Shown here piece by piece: positions 36,310 through 45,553 of a DNA stretch of 64,000 bases. Source of the stretch: Paenibacillus oceani. GTDB lineage: Bacteria; Bacillota; Bacilli; Paenibacillales; NBRC-103111. The stretch is taken from the NCBI RefSeq assembly GCF_014705615.1, contig NZ_JACXJA010000006.1:1-64000 (forward strand). Direction: 5' to 3'. The notes below the pieces were generated by a model that made no database searches, was not told the origin of the DNA, and saw nothing but the letters and a program-made list of their open reading frames with translations. Position 1 is the first letter of the stretch, and every line of letters starts with the position of its first letter. Both the position numbers and the translations under genes were made by a program.

Positions 36310-37146
36310 TCACACGCCTCCCGACTCCCGATCCGCGGATGGCAGAGCACGCATAAACTGCACATACTGCGGGAAAGCAAGCTCCGGCTCCTCCAGGTCC
36401 CGGTGCCACCTTTTCTCCCATTCGAACGTATACCAGCCGTCGTAACCGCTTTCTTGAAGCACCGAATAAATGTCGCGGAACGGAATGTCCCCCTCGCCCA
36501 TAAACCGGTAACGGAATTTCCCCGGCTCGCTCAAGTCCGGCAGCGAATCTTTCCAGTGCGTGTACGCGATGCGGGAACCGAGCGCCTGCCACGTCTTCTC
36601 CAGCCGTTCGCCCAGCATCCGGTAAGGGTGGTGGACATCCCACAATACGCCGACCGCGTCCGGCGACGTCCCTTCCAGCAAGAGCAGCATATCCTCGCAG
36701 CTCGTCCAGTCGTCATGCGTCTCGATGATCAGCTTCACGCCCGCCTGACGCAGCACCGGCTCCATCCGCGACAATTGGCCTGCGGCGGTGTCCAAAGCTT
36801 CCTGCCTGCCCGCCCCGCCAAGCTTGCCGCCAAATGCCCGGATGTACGGCGTGCCGAACCGCCTGCATAGCTCCGCATACCGTTCCAGCTCCTCGAAATT
36901 TTGCTCCTCGCGTTCCTTGGACACCAGCGTAATCGAGCTGGAGAAGCAGGTGACGGCGAGTTCCGCCTCCTCAAAACGGCTGATCGTCTCCGCACAATCT
37001 TCCGCAAACGGACGCGCCTCGTACACATTCATCTGATCCTGCAGCCCGCGGAAATCGACTCCGTCGAATCCATAACGTACCGCGCTGGCGATAATCGTCT
37101 CCAAGTCCCATTGCGGACAGCCCAGCGTCGTAAATGACAGCTTCAT
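36310..37146 (-). CDS. Sugar phosphate isomerase/epimerase (TIM barrel)
   Basis: 278 residues of the xylose isomerase-like/AP endonuclease 2 family. Metal-binding features: LIIETHDDW (Glu/His, about residue 139-147), VLWDVHHPYR (Asp, about 167), YTHWKDS (His, about 195) and WYTFEWEKRW (Glu, about 242). It starts with MKLSFTTLGCPQWDLETII and has GGGAGG-like sequence upstream. Its C-terminus abuts the sialate O-acetylesterase fragment; its 5' neighbour, the ThuA-like gene, is separated by a terminator, so it is probably its own transcript. Substrate not predictable from sequence. Confidence 0.88.
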   Translation of the reverse strand: MKLSFTTLGCPQWDLETIIASAVRYGFDGVDFRGLQDQMNVYEARPFAEDCAETISRFEEAELAVTCFSSSITLVSKEREEQNFEELERYAELCRRFGTPYIRAFGGKLGGAGRQEALDTAAGQLSRMEPVLRQAGVKLIIETHDDWTSCEDMLLLLEGTSPDAVGVLWDVHHPYRMLGERLEKTWQALGSRIAYTHWKDSLPDLSEPGKFRYRFMGEGDIPFRDIYSVLQESGYDGWYTFEWEKRWHRDLEEPELAFPQYVQFMRALPSADRESGGV

Positions 37147-37179
37147 CCCAGTTCCTCCCCCGATATACTGATAAATTTA

Positions 37180-37217
37180 GAAAAACCCGCCCGATCCATC
37201 AGCCGGAACAGGCGGGG
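37180..37217 (-). terminator. Intrinsic terminator after the ThuA-like gene
   Basis: Minus-strand CCCCGCC...GGGCGGG followed by TTTTTCTAAATTT, just past the stop at 37227. Confidence 0.7.
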
Positions 37218-37226
37218 TGTTTGATC

Positions 37227-37958
37227 TTACTTAGCGCCTTTGATCGGCTCAAGCGGTTTGGCATTGCCGTACGTCTGGCGCACGCCGTGTCTCGGAGCGG
37301 CCCAATTCACCGCATTGGAGATGACTTTCAGGACGTCTTTGTTGTAATAGGTCGGATACGTCTCGTGGCCCGGGCGGAAGTAAAAAACTTTGCCGTTGCC
37401 CCGGTGGTACGTGCAGCCGCTGCGGAACACTTCTCCGCCCTCGAACCAGCTGATAAAGACCAGCTCGTCCGGCGCCGGGATGTCGAAGTGCTCGCCGTAC
37501 ATTTCCTCATGCTCGATCTCGAAATATTGGCCAAGCCCTTCCGCGATCGGATGCGCCGGGTCGACGACCCAGATCCGCTCCTTGTCGCCCTGCTCGCGCC
37601 ATTTCAGGTCGCAGCTCGTGCCCATCAGCTTTTTGAAAATTTTCGAGAAGTGGCCGGAGTGAAGCACGATAATGCCCATGCCTTGCAGGACTCGGCTATG
37701 TACGCGGTTGACGATCTCGTCGGACACTTTGCCGTGTGCGCGGTGGCCCCACCAGATCAGGACGTCGGTTTCGTTCAGCACTTCTTCGGTCAGCCCGTGC
37801 TCCGGCTCTTCCAGCGTCGCCGTACGGATTTGCAAGCCTTCCGCGGCGATTCCGTCGGCGATGGCGCCGTGGATGCCTTTCGGATAAATGCCGGCAATTT
37901 TCTCGTTTACTTTCTCGTGCTCATTCTCATTCCAGATCGTGACTCGAATCATGTTCAC
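37227..37958 (-). CDS. ThuA-like trehalose utilization domain protein
   Basis: 243 residues with the ThuA (glutamine amidotransferase-like) fold: [15 protein letters not shown] at the N-terminus, [19 protein letters not shown] (about residues 65-83), [19 protein letters not shown] (about 95-113), and the C-terminal [18 protein letters not shown]. The family is linked to disaccharide and sugar catabolism without a proven reaction. The start is GTG 37958 with GGGGAG 5 nt away, or ATG 37952 two codons later. Upstream by 20 bp is the DUF456 gene; a terminator follows. Confidence 0.88.
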   Translation of the reverse strand: MNMIRVTIWNENEHEKVNEKIAGIYPKGIHGAIADGIAAEGLQIRTATLEEPEHGLTEEVLNETDVLIWWGHRAHGKVSDEIVNRVHSRVLQGMGIIVLHSGHFSKIFKKLMGTSCDLKWREQGDKERIWVVDPAHPIAEGLGQYFEIEHEEMYGEHFDIPAPDELVFISWFEGGEVFRSGCTYHRGNGKVFYFRPGHETYPTYYNKDVLKVISNAVNWAAPRHGVRQTYGNAKPLEPIKGAK

Positions 37959-37977
37959 TCAGCTCCCCGAAATTCAT

Positions 37978-38463
37978 CTAATTGGATATGATCCATATAA
38001 TAAACAGCACAATCATGAGCGTCTGCAAAATCAGCTTGACGATCGTGCTTGAAAGAAAACCGACTAATGCGCCGAGTCCGGCCTTCGTCGCCTGCTTCAT
38101 ATCGGCCCCGGTCAGCAGTTCGCCGATCCATGCCCCGATAAACGGGCCTGCGAGCAAGCCGATACCTGGTATGACGAACGGACCGACAATAATACCGATC
38201 GTGCTCCCGATCACCGACGCCCGGGTTCCGCCGAACTTTTTGACTCCCCAGGCGCTTACGACATAATCTGCGACCAGGATCGCGATGACGACGGACGTTT
38301 GCAGCAGCCAAAACCATACTCCGAATTCTGTGAAGCCGAAAAACAAGCCGTAGACGAAAAATGCCGCATATACCGCAAGCACGCCGGGCAATATCGGAAA
38401 TATCGCTCCGGCCATCCCGACAACGAACAGCACAACGACCAAAACCCAGCCCAAAATATCCAC
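37978..38463 (-). CDS. DUF456 family membrane protein
   Basis: 161 residues, about five hydrophobic segments with the glycine-rich pattern typical of DUF456 (VVGMAGAIFPILPG, VKKFGGTRASVIGSTIGIIVGPFVIPGIGLLAGPFIGAWIGELL). GTG start with GGGAGG about 10 nt upstream. Between the HAD phosphatase (36 bp) and the ThuA-like gene (19 bp), so probably co-transcribed. Function unknown; the family is widespread in Firmicutes and Actinobacteria. Confidence 0.85.
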   Translation of the reverse strand: MDILGWVLVVVLFVVGMAGAIFPILPGVLAVYAAFFVYGLFFGFTEFGVWFWLLQTSVVIAILVADYVVSAWGVKKFGGTRASVIGSTIGIIVGPFVIPGIGLLAGPFIGAWIGELLTGADMKQATKAGLGALVGFLSSTIVKLILQTLMIVLFIIWIISN

Positions 38464-38499
38464 GAATCCAAGGCCTCCCGTTACCGTAAACGCTCCAGA

Positions 38500-39246
38500 T
38501 TAGACGAGCACGTGCTCTTTAATGATTTTGGCTACGGCGTGCTCGTTGTTGGTTACCGTAACGAGCTTGGCGGCGGCTTTGAGCGCGTCCTGGGCGTTGC
38601 CCATCGCTACGCCGAGTCCCGCATCGCGGATCATGGACATGTCGTTCATACTGTCGCCCATCGCCACCACTTCGGACATGTCGATACCGAGCATCTCGCA
38701 TACTTGGCGAAGCCCGCTCGCCTTGCTGACCCCGATCGGATTGATCTCCAGATTGTGCGGATGCGAATTCGTAATCTCGTAGATCCCCTGCTCGTGCAGC
38801 CATTCGAGGATGCGTGCCCGGCTGTCGTCGTTTTCGGTAAAAAAGCCGAATTTCAGCCACTGCAGCGAATCGAGGCTTTCCCCGGTCCACGTTTCCTTGT
38901 TGAACAGCCCTTCCACCGCGTATGCCCAATACCAGCTGTCATACCGCTGAGCCAGCGCGTGCATCGCCCGGATCTGGTCGACGTCCATCAGCGTACGCTT
39001 CAGCAGCTCCCGCGGCGCTTTCCACACTTCGCTGCCGTTGACGGCTACGATCGGGCTGTTCAGGTTCAGTTTATCGCAATACGGATATACGTTCTGAACG
39101 CCGCGGCCCGTAGACAGCATAACCATAACGCCTTCCTCAAGCGCCTTGAACATCCATTCGCGATTCTCGTCCGACACCTCGTGCTGACTGTTCAGCAGCG
39201 TGCCGTCCATGTCGAGCGCAAGCAATTTGTAACGACCGATACCCAT
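38500..39246 (-). CDS. Cof-type HAD family phosphatase
   Basis: About 248 residues, HAD subfamily IIB. Motif I LALDMDGTLLN (about residues 9-18), motif II VMLSTGRG (about 45), the C2-type cap domain between, motif III Lys in PIGVSKASGL (about 178), and motif IV VVAMGDSMNDMSMI (about 197-210) are all present. ATG 39246 is chosen; a GTG at 39258 lies inside the GAGGGAG ribosome binding site. It dephosphorylates a sugar phosphate or nucleotide-like metabolite, a broad family. Downstream of asparagine synthetase by 46 bp on the same strand. Confidence 0.88.
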   Translation of the reverse strand: MGIGRYKLLALDMDGTLLNSQHEVSDENREWMFKALEEGVMVMLSTGRGVQNVYPYCDKLNLNSPIVAVNGSEVWKAPRELLKRTLMDVDQIRAMHALAQRYDSWYWAYAVEGLFNKETWTGESLDSLQWLKFGFFTENDDSRARILEWLHEQGIYEITNSHPHNLEINPIGVSKASGLRQVCEMLGIDMSEVVAMGDSMNDMSMIRDAGLGVAMGNAQDALKAAAKLVTVTNNEHAVAKIIKEHVLV

Positions 39247-39292
39247 CTGTACGTCCACTCCCTCTGTTCTATAACGATAGCGATCGAGCCGG

Positions 39293-41179
39293 TTACGAAA
39301 CCGTTGCGCTTCTTTCGCGGCCGAAGTTCGTCCCTTCCTGCAAATATGTCGAGTGCCACATGCCGAAAATGTATACGGCCCACAGCAGGCGGGCGTAATC
39401 CCCTTGACCGCTCTGGTGAAGCTTCATCATCCGCTCCACTTCGGACATCTGAAGCACGTGATCGATGCCCGAGCCGCGAATGCTCTCCAGCAGCTCCGAG
39501 CCGCGGGCGCCTTTCAGCCAGTCGCGGAGCGGCACCGGAAAACCGAGCTTCGGACGGTTCAGGATGAAGTCGGGGATAATCCCCTCCATCGCTTTGCGGA
39601 ATATGTACTTCGTCGTTCCGCCGCCGAGCCGGTACGATTGCGGAACCGTCCGCGCGAACTCGAACAGCTCCTTGTCGAGAAACGGAACCCGCAGCTCCAG
39701 CGAATGCGCCATCGTCATTTTGTCGGCTTTCATCAAAATATCGCCGGGCATCCACAGATTCATATCGATATATTGCATCCGGGAAACCGGATCGAGATGT
39801 TTCGTCTTGTCGTAATATTGTCCGGCGACCTGCCAAGGATTCTGGTACGAATTGAGCAGGCTCCGGTCATACCGGACGAGCCTCGCCTTCGCTTCTTCGT
39901 TGTACAGCTTGGCGTTGCCGAGAAACCGCTCCTCCAGCGGGGTCGTGGCGCGCAGCAAATAGTTGCGCCCGGTCAATCCGTTCGGCAGCAGCCGGGCTGC
40001 GGCATGCAGCATCCGCTTAAGCGGCAGCGGCAGCCAGGCCAGCGGACGAAGCGAGAGCGGCTCGCGGTAGATGCGGTAGCCGCCGAACAGCTCGTCGGCG
40101 CCTTCGCCCGACAGGACGACGGTCACATGCTCACGGGCCAGCTGCGCCACATGGTACAGCGCGATCGCGGAAGGATCGGCAACCGGCTCATCCTGATGCC
40201 AGACCGCTCTCGGCACGGAGTCGAAGAAGTCGCGTTCCGTAATAATTTTCGCATGGTGACGGGTTCCGAGCGCCGCAGCCGTTTCTTTGGCAATCACCGT
40301 CTCGTTGTTCGGTCCCTCGAATCCTACGGAAAACGTACGAATCGGTTCGATCGCCCGCATATGCGTCGCGATGGCCGTCGAGTCAATGCCGCTGGACAAG
40401 AAGCAGCCCCGCTCCACATCGCTGTGCATATGATGGATGACCGAGTCTTTCAGCCGCGCCCGCAGCTCTTCGACCATCTCGTCAAACGGCCGTTCGACCG
40501 GCGCGAACATCGGGTCCCAGTACCGCTTCATCTCCATCCGCCCGTCCGGCGTCACCGTCACCGTATGCGCAGGAGGCAGCTTCAAGATGCCTTCAAACAT
40601 CGTATTCGGCTCAGGCACGTACTGAAACGTCAAATATTGCAGCAGGCTTTCGTCCCGGAGACGGCGGCCTACGCCTTCCGCTTCGAGCAGACTTTTGATC
40701 TCCGACGCGAACAGGAACCTTTTGCTGTCATGGATATAATAAAACGGCTTGATCCCGAAATGATCCCGTGCGCCGAACAGCTTCTTGCGCCTGCGGTCCC
40801 AGATGACGAAGCCGAACATGCCGCGCAGATGCTGGACGCAATCTTCGCCGTACTCCTCGTACAGATGGACGATTACCTCCGTGTCGGTCTGCGTCCGGAA
40901 GCTATGCCCGCGGGCGAGAAGCTGCTCCCGCAGCGGCTGGTAATTGTAAATTTCGCCGTTAAATACGATCCATACGGACTCGTCCTCATTGCAAAGCGGC
41001 TGGTGCCCTTCCTTCAAGTCGATGATCGACAACCGCCGGAAGCCGAGCCCGATGCCCGGGTCGGTCCAGGTTCCCATATCGTCGGGTCCCCGATGGTGGA
41101 TGACGTCCATCATCGCCTGCAAGGAAGAAGCTTTTATTTCTCTATGATCGAAGTACATCATGCCGGTTATGCCGCACAT
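39293..41179 (-). CDS. asnB: Asparagine synthetase (glutamine-hydrolysing)
   Basis: About 628 residues. ATG 41179 is chosen because it places the catalytic Cys at position 2 (MCGITGMMYFD); AAGGATT is upstream, and the in-frame ATG at 41188 would bury it. The class II glutaminase domain (about 1-210) includes HHRGPDDMG and FNGEIYNY. The synthetase domain has the SGGxDS-type ATP loop as LSSGIDSTAIA (about residue 265), slightly altered from SGGLDS, and VVLSGEGADELFGGYR (about 350-365). It makes asparagine from aspartate, ATP and glutamine in the cytosol. B. subtilis has three such enzymes (AsnB, AsnH, AsnO); I cannot rule out that this is an AsnO- or AsnH-type paralogue. Confidence 0.88.
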   Translation of the reverse strand: MCGITGMMYFDHREIKASSLQAMMDVIHHRGPDDMGTWTDPGIGLGFRRLSIIDLKEGHQPLCNEDESVWIVFNGEIYNYQPLREQLLARGHSFRTQTDTEVIVHLYEEYGEDCVQHLRGMFGFVIWDRRRKKLFGARDHFGIKPFYYIHDSKRFLFASEIKSLLEAEGVGRRLRDESLLQYLTFQYVPEPNTMFEGILKLPPAHTVTVTPDGRMEMKRYWDPMFAPVERPFDEMVEELRARLKDSVIHHMHSDVERGCFLSSGIDSTAIATHMRAIEPIRTFSVGFEGPNNETVIAKETAAALGTRHHAKIITERDFFDSVPRAVWHQDEPVADPSAIALYHVAQLAREHVTVVLSGEGADELFGGYRIYREPLSLRPLAWLPLPLKRMLHAAARLLPNGLTGRNYLLRATTPLEERFLGNAKLYNEEAKARLVRYDRSLLNSYQNPWQVAGQYYDKTKHLDPVSRMQYIDMNLWMPGDILMKADKMTMAHSLELRVPFLDKELFEFARTVPQSYRLGGGTTKYIFRKAMEGIIPDFILNRPKLGFPVPLRDWLKGARGSELLESIRGSGIDHVLQMSEVERMMKLHQSGQGDYARLLWAVYIFGMWHSTYLQEGTNFGRERSATVS

Positions 41180-41359
41180 TAGGTACAATCCTTTCTCTAT
41201 CGCGATTCAAGCCAGCGGAACGCAGCTTAGGCCGGAGGCGCTACTCCTCTCCAGCTTTGCCCGCTTTCTCGTTTTGCAGACCCGCTCCTCCGTCGGCTTG
41301 ACCGGACAAGCGTATTCCGCAACAACTATAGAGTATACCATACCTTAGGCGGTTTTCGT

Positions 41360-41387
41360 AAAAAGATAGACTTGCTTCAGAGCAAGT
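41360..41387 (-). terminator. Intrinsic terminator after the Gfo/Idh gene
   Basis: Minus-strand ACTTGCTctgAAGCAAGT followed by CTATCTTTTT, immediately after the stop codon at 41389. Confidence 0.7.
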
Positions 41388-41388
41388 T

Positions 41389-42450
41389 TTAGTCCAGGCG
41401 GATTTCGCGGCCGAGCTTGGCCGATTCGTAGATCGCGCACAAAATTTTAATCATATCCACGCCCTGCTCCGGCAGGAAAATAGGGTCGGCTTTGCCTTGC
41501 ACGACATCGATAAAATGGTGAATGTTCGACTTATGGCCGCCGGAATCTTTTGGCAGCTGCGGAATGACGTTGCACAGCGTGCCCTCGATCTCCGTGAACA
41601 GCTTCAGGTCGTCGTTAAACAGGCTGAAGCCCGACTTCGTGCCGCGAAGCTCGATAAAACGCCCCTCGTTTTCGACATTGGACGCCCAGCTGCATTCGAG
41701 CTGCAGCGTAGCTCCGTTGTCGAAGCGGATAAACCCGGTCGCCAGATCCTCGACGTCAAACGTGCCGCCCGTCTTTTTCTCGCCGAAAGCGCCGTGCTCG
41801 GAATCGTTCAGATCGTTGCCCGCAAACTTCGTATACACCGAGCCGCTAACTGCAACCGGTTTCGGATTGCCCATAATCCAGATCGCCAGGTCGATCATAT
41901 GAACGCCGAGATCGATCAGCGGACCGCCGCCGGACAGTTCCTTCGTCGTGAACCAGCCGCCTTTGCCGGGAATGCCTCTGCGTCGCACCCATCCGCAGCG
42001 GCCCGTATAAATCTCGCCCATATGCCCTTTATCCACATACGTGCGCAAGAAATCCGACACCGGGCGGAAACGGTTGTTGCGCATCACCATAAGCACTTTC
42101 CCGCTCGCTTTGGCCGCTTCCGCCATCTTGACCGCTTCATCGGGATTGATCGCATCCGGCTTTTCGCAGAACACGTGCTTGCCCGCTTGAAGCGCTGCCA
42201 CCGACACGACCGAGTGGTACAAGTTCGGCGTACAGACGTTGACGACATCGACTTCGTCGCTGGCGATCAAATCGTTGTAATCGGAATAGATTTTGGCAAT
42301 TCCATGCTCGTCGGCAAGCTTCTGAGCCGCCTGCTGATTCGCGTCGCAGACGGCGACGATTTCCGCATCGGGATGAGAGAGCCATGACGGCAAATGCGCA
42401 TGTTTAAATATATTGCCTACCCCTACCACACCTATCCGCAATTTCGACAA
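41389..42450 (-). CDS. Gfo/Idh/MocA family oxidoreductase
   Basis: About 353 residues. Rossmann motif LRIGVVGVGNIFKHAHLPSW, family EKP motif in VFCEKPDAINPDEA (about residue 95), and the catalytic-His region GGPLIDLGVHMIDLAIW (about 180). The reading frame is open to 42519. I favour the TTG at 42450, with GGGAAGGTG 6 nt upstream, because the fold begins there; ATG 42492 is the alternative. Oxidises or reduces a sugar or polyol; substrate unknown. A long hairpin lies 5' of it and separates it from the enolase-superfamily gene. Confidence 0.85.
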   Translation of the reverse strand: MSKLRIGVVGVGNIFKHAHLPSWLSHPDAEIVAVCDANQQAAQKLADEHGIAKIYSDYNDLIASDEVDVVNVCTPNLYHSVVSVAALQAGKHVFCEKPDAINPDEAVKMAEAAKASGKVLMVMRNNRFRPVSDFLRTYVDKGHMGEIYTGRCGWVRRRGIPGKGGWFTTKELSGGGPLIDLGVHMIDLAIWIMGNPKPVAVSGSVYTKFAGNDLNDSEHGAFGEKKTGGTFDVEDLATGFIRFDNGATLQLECSWASNVENEGRFIELRGTKSGFSLFNDDLKLFTEIEGTLCNVIPQLPKDSGGHKSNIHHFIDVVQGKADPIFLPEQGVDMIKILCAIYESAKLGREIRLD

Positions 42451-42695
42451 TTCGGGCACCTTCCCTTGTCCATAGATTTCCTCGCCTTCCATTATCAACG
42501 GTTGCACCCTGGATGACAAGACAAAAATTTAGTCGATATGATCGATGGCAAGTCCGGTTGCAGTCAAGGTTTGGCGCGCCCTCTCCCTTCACTACGATAT
42601 GCGGTACATGGTGCCGAACTTTCGGAACGCTGCAACCTCAGCAGCACGTGTTCGAACAGCAGCAGAGTACCTCCCTTCCCTTCACTTGATTCACG

Positions 42696-42756
42696 GCACG
42701 ACGCCGGAGGTGATCGCCTTTCTGAAGGAAGGGCGGATCAACCTCCGGCGTCGTGC
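42696..42756. repeat. Long near-perfect hairpin between the enolase-like and Gfo/Idh genes
   Basis: About 24-bp arms: GCACGACGCCGGAGGT...GATC...GCC on one side and GGCGGATCAACCTCCGGCGT plus CGTGC on the other, with a 12-nt loop. No T-tract follows on either strand. It lies in a 400-bp gene-free gap on a transcript that could run from the enolase gene into the oxidoreductase. Confidence 0.7.
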
Positions 42757-42856
42757 GTTTGCCGATCGTGGTATCGCAATGAAAGTTCGCGAAAGCTTCT
42801 TGCTTCACGACTGTTTACAGCCTTTCGGTTATTCCGAGGTTTTTATCTTTGGATGT

Positions 42857-43981
42857 CTAAACGTAAAACTTCAAGTCTTTTAATTTGTCCACATCAGGCT
42901 CTACACCGAGTCCCGGCCCAGTCGGCACTTTGACCGTAGCGTTCGTGATCTCCAAGCCCTTGACCAGCATATCTTCCAGCAGCTCGGGACCATTTAATTC
43001 TGGCGGGAGGGCGAGCTGCAACGTGCTGAACATATGAATCGCAGCCGCAAAAGCGATCCCGCAATCGGTGAGTCCGCTTCCAAGAAGCGCTATCCCGTTC
43101 GCTTCGGCCACGGCCGCCGACTCCAGACACTTGCGGATTCCGCCTGCCTTGCATATTTTGAGCACAACCATATCTGCAGCACCCATACGCGCCGCTTTGG
43201 CCAAATCCGCAGCCGAGAAAGAACCTTCGTCAATGGCAACGGGCAGCCCGCAGCGCATGCGTACGGAAGCCATTCCATTCCAATCATGGCTTTTCACCGG
43301 CTGTTCGACACAAGCAACCGTAGATATATCCCGGATCGACTCGAGCATCCGCCAAATGGTGCCGGGCGTATATGACTGGTTCGCATCCAGCCAAAGCGGA
43401 TTGCTACCGGTCGTTTCCACAATTTTGCGAATTCTCCGGGCATCTTCTGCGATATCTCCGGATATTTTGATCTTGTAGGCCGTGTAGGCCGAAGATTCCG
43501 CGGCATTTGCCGCCATCACCTCGGGACGATCGATCCCGATGGCCGAACAAAGCGGAACTTCGGAAACAAGCGCTCCCCCCAGCAGAGCATGCAGCGGCAA
43601 TCCCGCCATTTTCCCCGCCAAATCGTGGAAGGCGATATCCATCGCCGCTCTGGCAAAAGGCATCCCGTTCGAGACGGAAATGCTCATGGCCGCTTCGGCC
43701 CTTTTATGGAAAGTTCCAATCTCATAGGGCGAGAGACCGAGTGCAAGTGGAGCCAGGTGATGCCGAACGGCGGCGACCATCGTTTCGATCGTTTCGTAAT
43801 GCCACATCGGATTGGCTCTTTGCTCGCCCCAGCCGACAATTCCGTCATCCGTTTCCATCCGAATAAACATGACTGGTCTTCCGACTCCGCCTGGCGTCAC
43901 CTTGGAACCGTTGCCCAACTCAAATACTCTTCGGCCGGGCACACGTACGGACCATACATCAATTTTAGCAATTCGAGTCAT
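42857..43981 (-). CDS. Enolase-superfamily enzyme (mandelate racemase/muconate lactonizing type)
   Basis: 374 residues. N-terminal capping domain (1-125), then TIM barrel. Key residues: YKIKISGD (catalytic Lys of the KxK motif, about 168-170), WLDANQSY (metal Asp, about 198), ACVEQPVK (metal Glu, about 224), VAIDEGSF (metal Asp/Glu, about 248), and a Lys in VVLKICKAGG (about 272). The second catalytic Lys is typical of the MLE/dipeptide-epimerase subgroup. It abstracts an alpha-proton from a carboxylate substrate. GGAGC is upstream of the ATG. It follows the intact beta-helix gene by 24 bp and is likely the last gene of the lipoprotein-beta-helix-enolase operon. Confidence 0.87.
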   Translation of the reverse strand: MTRIAKIDVWSVRVPGRRVFELGNGSKVTPGGVGRPVMFIRMETDDGIVGWGEQRANPMWHYETIETMVAAVRHHLAPLALGLSPYEIGTFHKRAEAAMSISVSNGMPFARAAMDIAFHDLAGKMAGLPLHALLGGALVSEVPLCSAIGIDRPEVMAANAAESSAYTAYKIKISGDIAEDARRIRKIVETTGSNPLWLDANQSYTPGTIWRMLESIRDISTVACVEQPVKSHDWNGMASVRMRCGLPVAIDEGSFSAADLAKAARMGAADMVVLKICKAGGIRKCLESAAVAEANGIALLGSGLTDCGIAFAAAIHMFSTLQLALPPELNGPELLEDMLVKGLEITNATVKVPTGPGLGVEPDVDKLKDLKFYV

Positions 43982-44005
43982 TGCTCCTATCCCCCCGGTT
44001 TTATG

Positions 44006-45529
44006 TTATAACGGAACGATCGCCCATTCCCCGTCGTCGCCGATCCTGAGGCTGTGCCGCGTTCCATTTGCAGACTTCAAAACATACTCCGTACTGCTGT
44101 CTTCGATATGATATTTGGAGCCGGCCGAGGCCACATCGTTTCCTTCTTCAATGACATACTCTTTCACAACAATTTTTTTATGATTCGGATTTGCTCCCGC
44201 AAGGTTTGTCAGACCGATCATATTTAGTGAGGGATTCACTGCGCGATATATCATATCTCTTATCATCGCTTTTTTTAGTGCCGCCAGATGAATGGACATG
44301 CCTGTCCCGGTCCCTCCAATGACCGTCATGCCCCTTACCGTTACATATTCCGCTTGTACCGACAACGGATGTGTGATGGTGATTTCTTGTTCCTCGTGTT
44401 GTTCGGCATCGAACGTGCAGTTCTCGATTACGAGCTGCTTGACATCTTTCAAGCTGGTACGTCCTACGCACTCGACATTTCTTAACGTCAACCTATCGAC
44501 TCTTGTGTAGCAGTGAATAGCGTATAAGGTATTGGGTGAAAGCGCTTTTATAGTATCGAACACGGCCGTGCCAACATCTATAATTTTGATCGAGTTCGAG
44601 CGATTGGCACCCTTGATATAAATATTGCGCAGCAGCAAATGCTCGACAAAATAGTTGTTCGGATCGATCAGTACGGGATCTACGCCATTTTCCAATGAAT
44701 CGGTTATGGCCACAAAATTTTCAACCGTGATCAGCTTCGAATTGCCGTTATGAGAAAAACCTTTGAATTTGAAATGGAGCGCTTCACTGTTCAAAAGTTG
44801 AAAGAAATCCCCATGTGAATTTCTAAACCCCGAATATCCGGCATTTTCCGAGTAGCATTTATTGAGCGTAACGTGATGGGCTCCATCATTCCAGAACCCG
44901 TGAAATTTCGTATTATTGAATTGAACGTTCATAAAGTAAGAACGATTTCCTTTATTGTGAAGCCCGAAACCCGTTCCGGTATAACTTGAAGATAAGGCTT
45001 GACTATTTCCGTCAATTATAATGTTTTCCACTTCTATGGTTTCCATTGCTTGCAGTACGGCAGGCAATTCGGGATGATCGACAAATTTTAAAGTTCCGCC
45101 GCCTGAAATCTTTATCGGCTTGTTGATAACCAAACCGCGAACTCTGAATATATGAGCAGAAGGAATCATAATGGTTCCGCCTGCAGGACAAGCTGCAATC
45201 GCGTTGAGAATCGCATCCGTATCATCGGTAAGGCCATCCCCGATTGCGCCGAAGTCTTTCACATGAATCGATTCGCACAGTTTCATGCTGACCATTCGAC
45301 CAGGGGCACCAATCTCGTTCCGATACGAGTCGGCAACCGCGTTCTCCCTCCCGTATACATCTGATGAAACGCCGGACACGCCGTTAACTTTCCTGAATAG
45401 CCCTTGCGAGATCAGCACAGTTCCTGCCGCTCCGGCCATAGTCAGCACCGCTCTTCGGGTCAATGACTTGCTTTTGAATGTCTTGCCGTTTTCGACGGAT
45501 GTCTCGTCAATACCCTTTCGCTTAAGCAT
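44006..45529 (-). CDS. Tat-exported right-handed parallel beta-helix protein (pectate lyase-3/GH28-like)
   Basis: 507 residues. A twin-arginine signal SLTRRAVLTMAGAAGTVLIS (about 22-41) predicts folded export. The VKDFGAIGDGLTDDTDAILN signature (about residue 90) marks the pectate-lyase-3 N-terminal coil, followed by a long series of beta-helix rungs rich in I/V/N repeats (such as GLHNKGNRSYFMNVQFNNTK) to about residue 460. No obvious catalytic Asp pair of GH28 stands out, so it may bind or cut polysaccharide as a lyase. AAAGGAG lies 9 nt before the ATG. It follows the third lipoprotein by 24 bp. It is the intact relative of the broken gene at 28.9 kb. Confidence 0.85.
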   Translation of the reverse strand: MLKRKGIDETSVENGKTFKSKSLTRRAVLTMAGAAGTVLISQGLFRKVNGVSGVSSDVYGRENAVADSYRNEIGAPGRMVSMKLCESIHVKDFGAIGDGLTDDTDAILNAIAACPAGGTIMIPSAHIFRVRGLVINKPIKISGGGTLKFVDHPELPAVLQAMETIEVENIIIDGNSQALSSSYTGTGFGLHNKGNRSYFMNVQFNNTKFHGFWNDGAHHVTLNKCYSENAGYSGFRNSHGDFFQLLNSEALHFKFKGFSHNGNSKLITVENFVAITDSLENGVDPVLIDPNNYFVEHLLLRNIYIKGANRSNSIKIIDVGTAVFDTIKALSPNTLYAIHCYTRVDRLTLRNVECVGRTSLKDVKQLVIENCTFDAEQHEEQEITITHPLSVQAEYVTVRGMTVIGGTGTGMSIHLAALKKAMIRDMIYRAVNPSLNMIGLTNLAGANPNHKKIVVKEYVIEEGNDVASAGSKYHIEDSSTEYVLKSANGTRHSLRIGDDGEWAIVPL

Positions 45530-45553
45530 TGGCTTGAACTCCTTTGCATGGTA

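Noticed and set aside
36123-36380. Minus-strand frame overlapping the esterase fragment
   Set aside because: The other frame reads as sialate O-acetylesterase; this one is compositionally biased and motif-free.
39353-41182. A 609-codon plus-strand frame opposite the asparagine synthetase gene
   Set aside because: Antisense shadow of asnB with Arg-rich, low-complexity translation and no family features.
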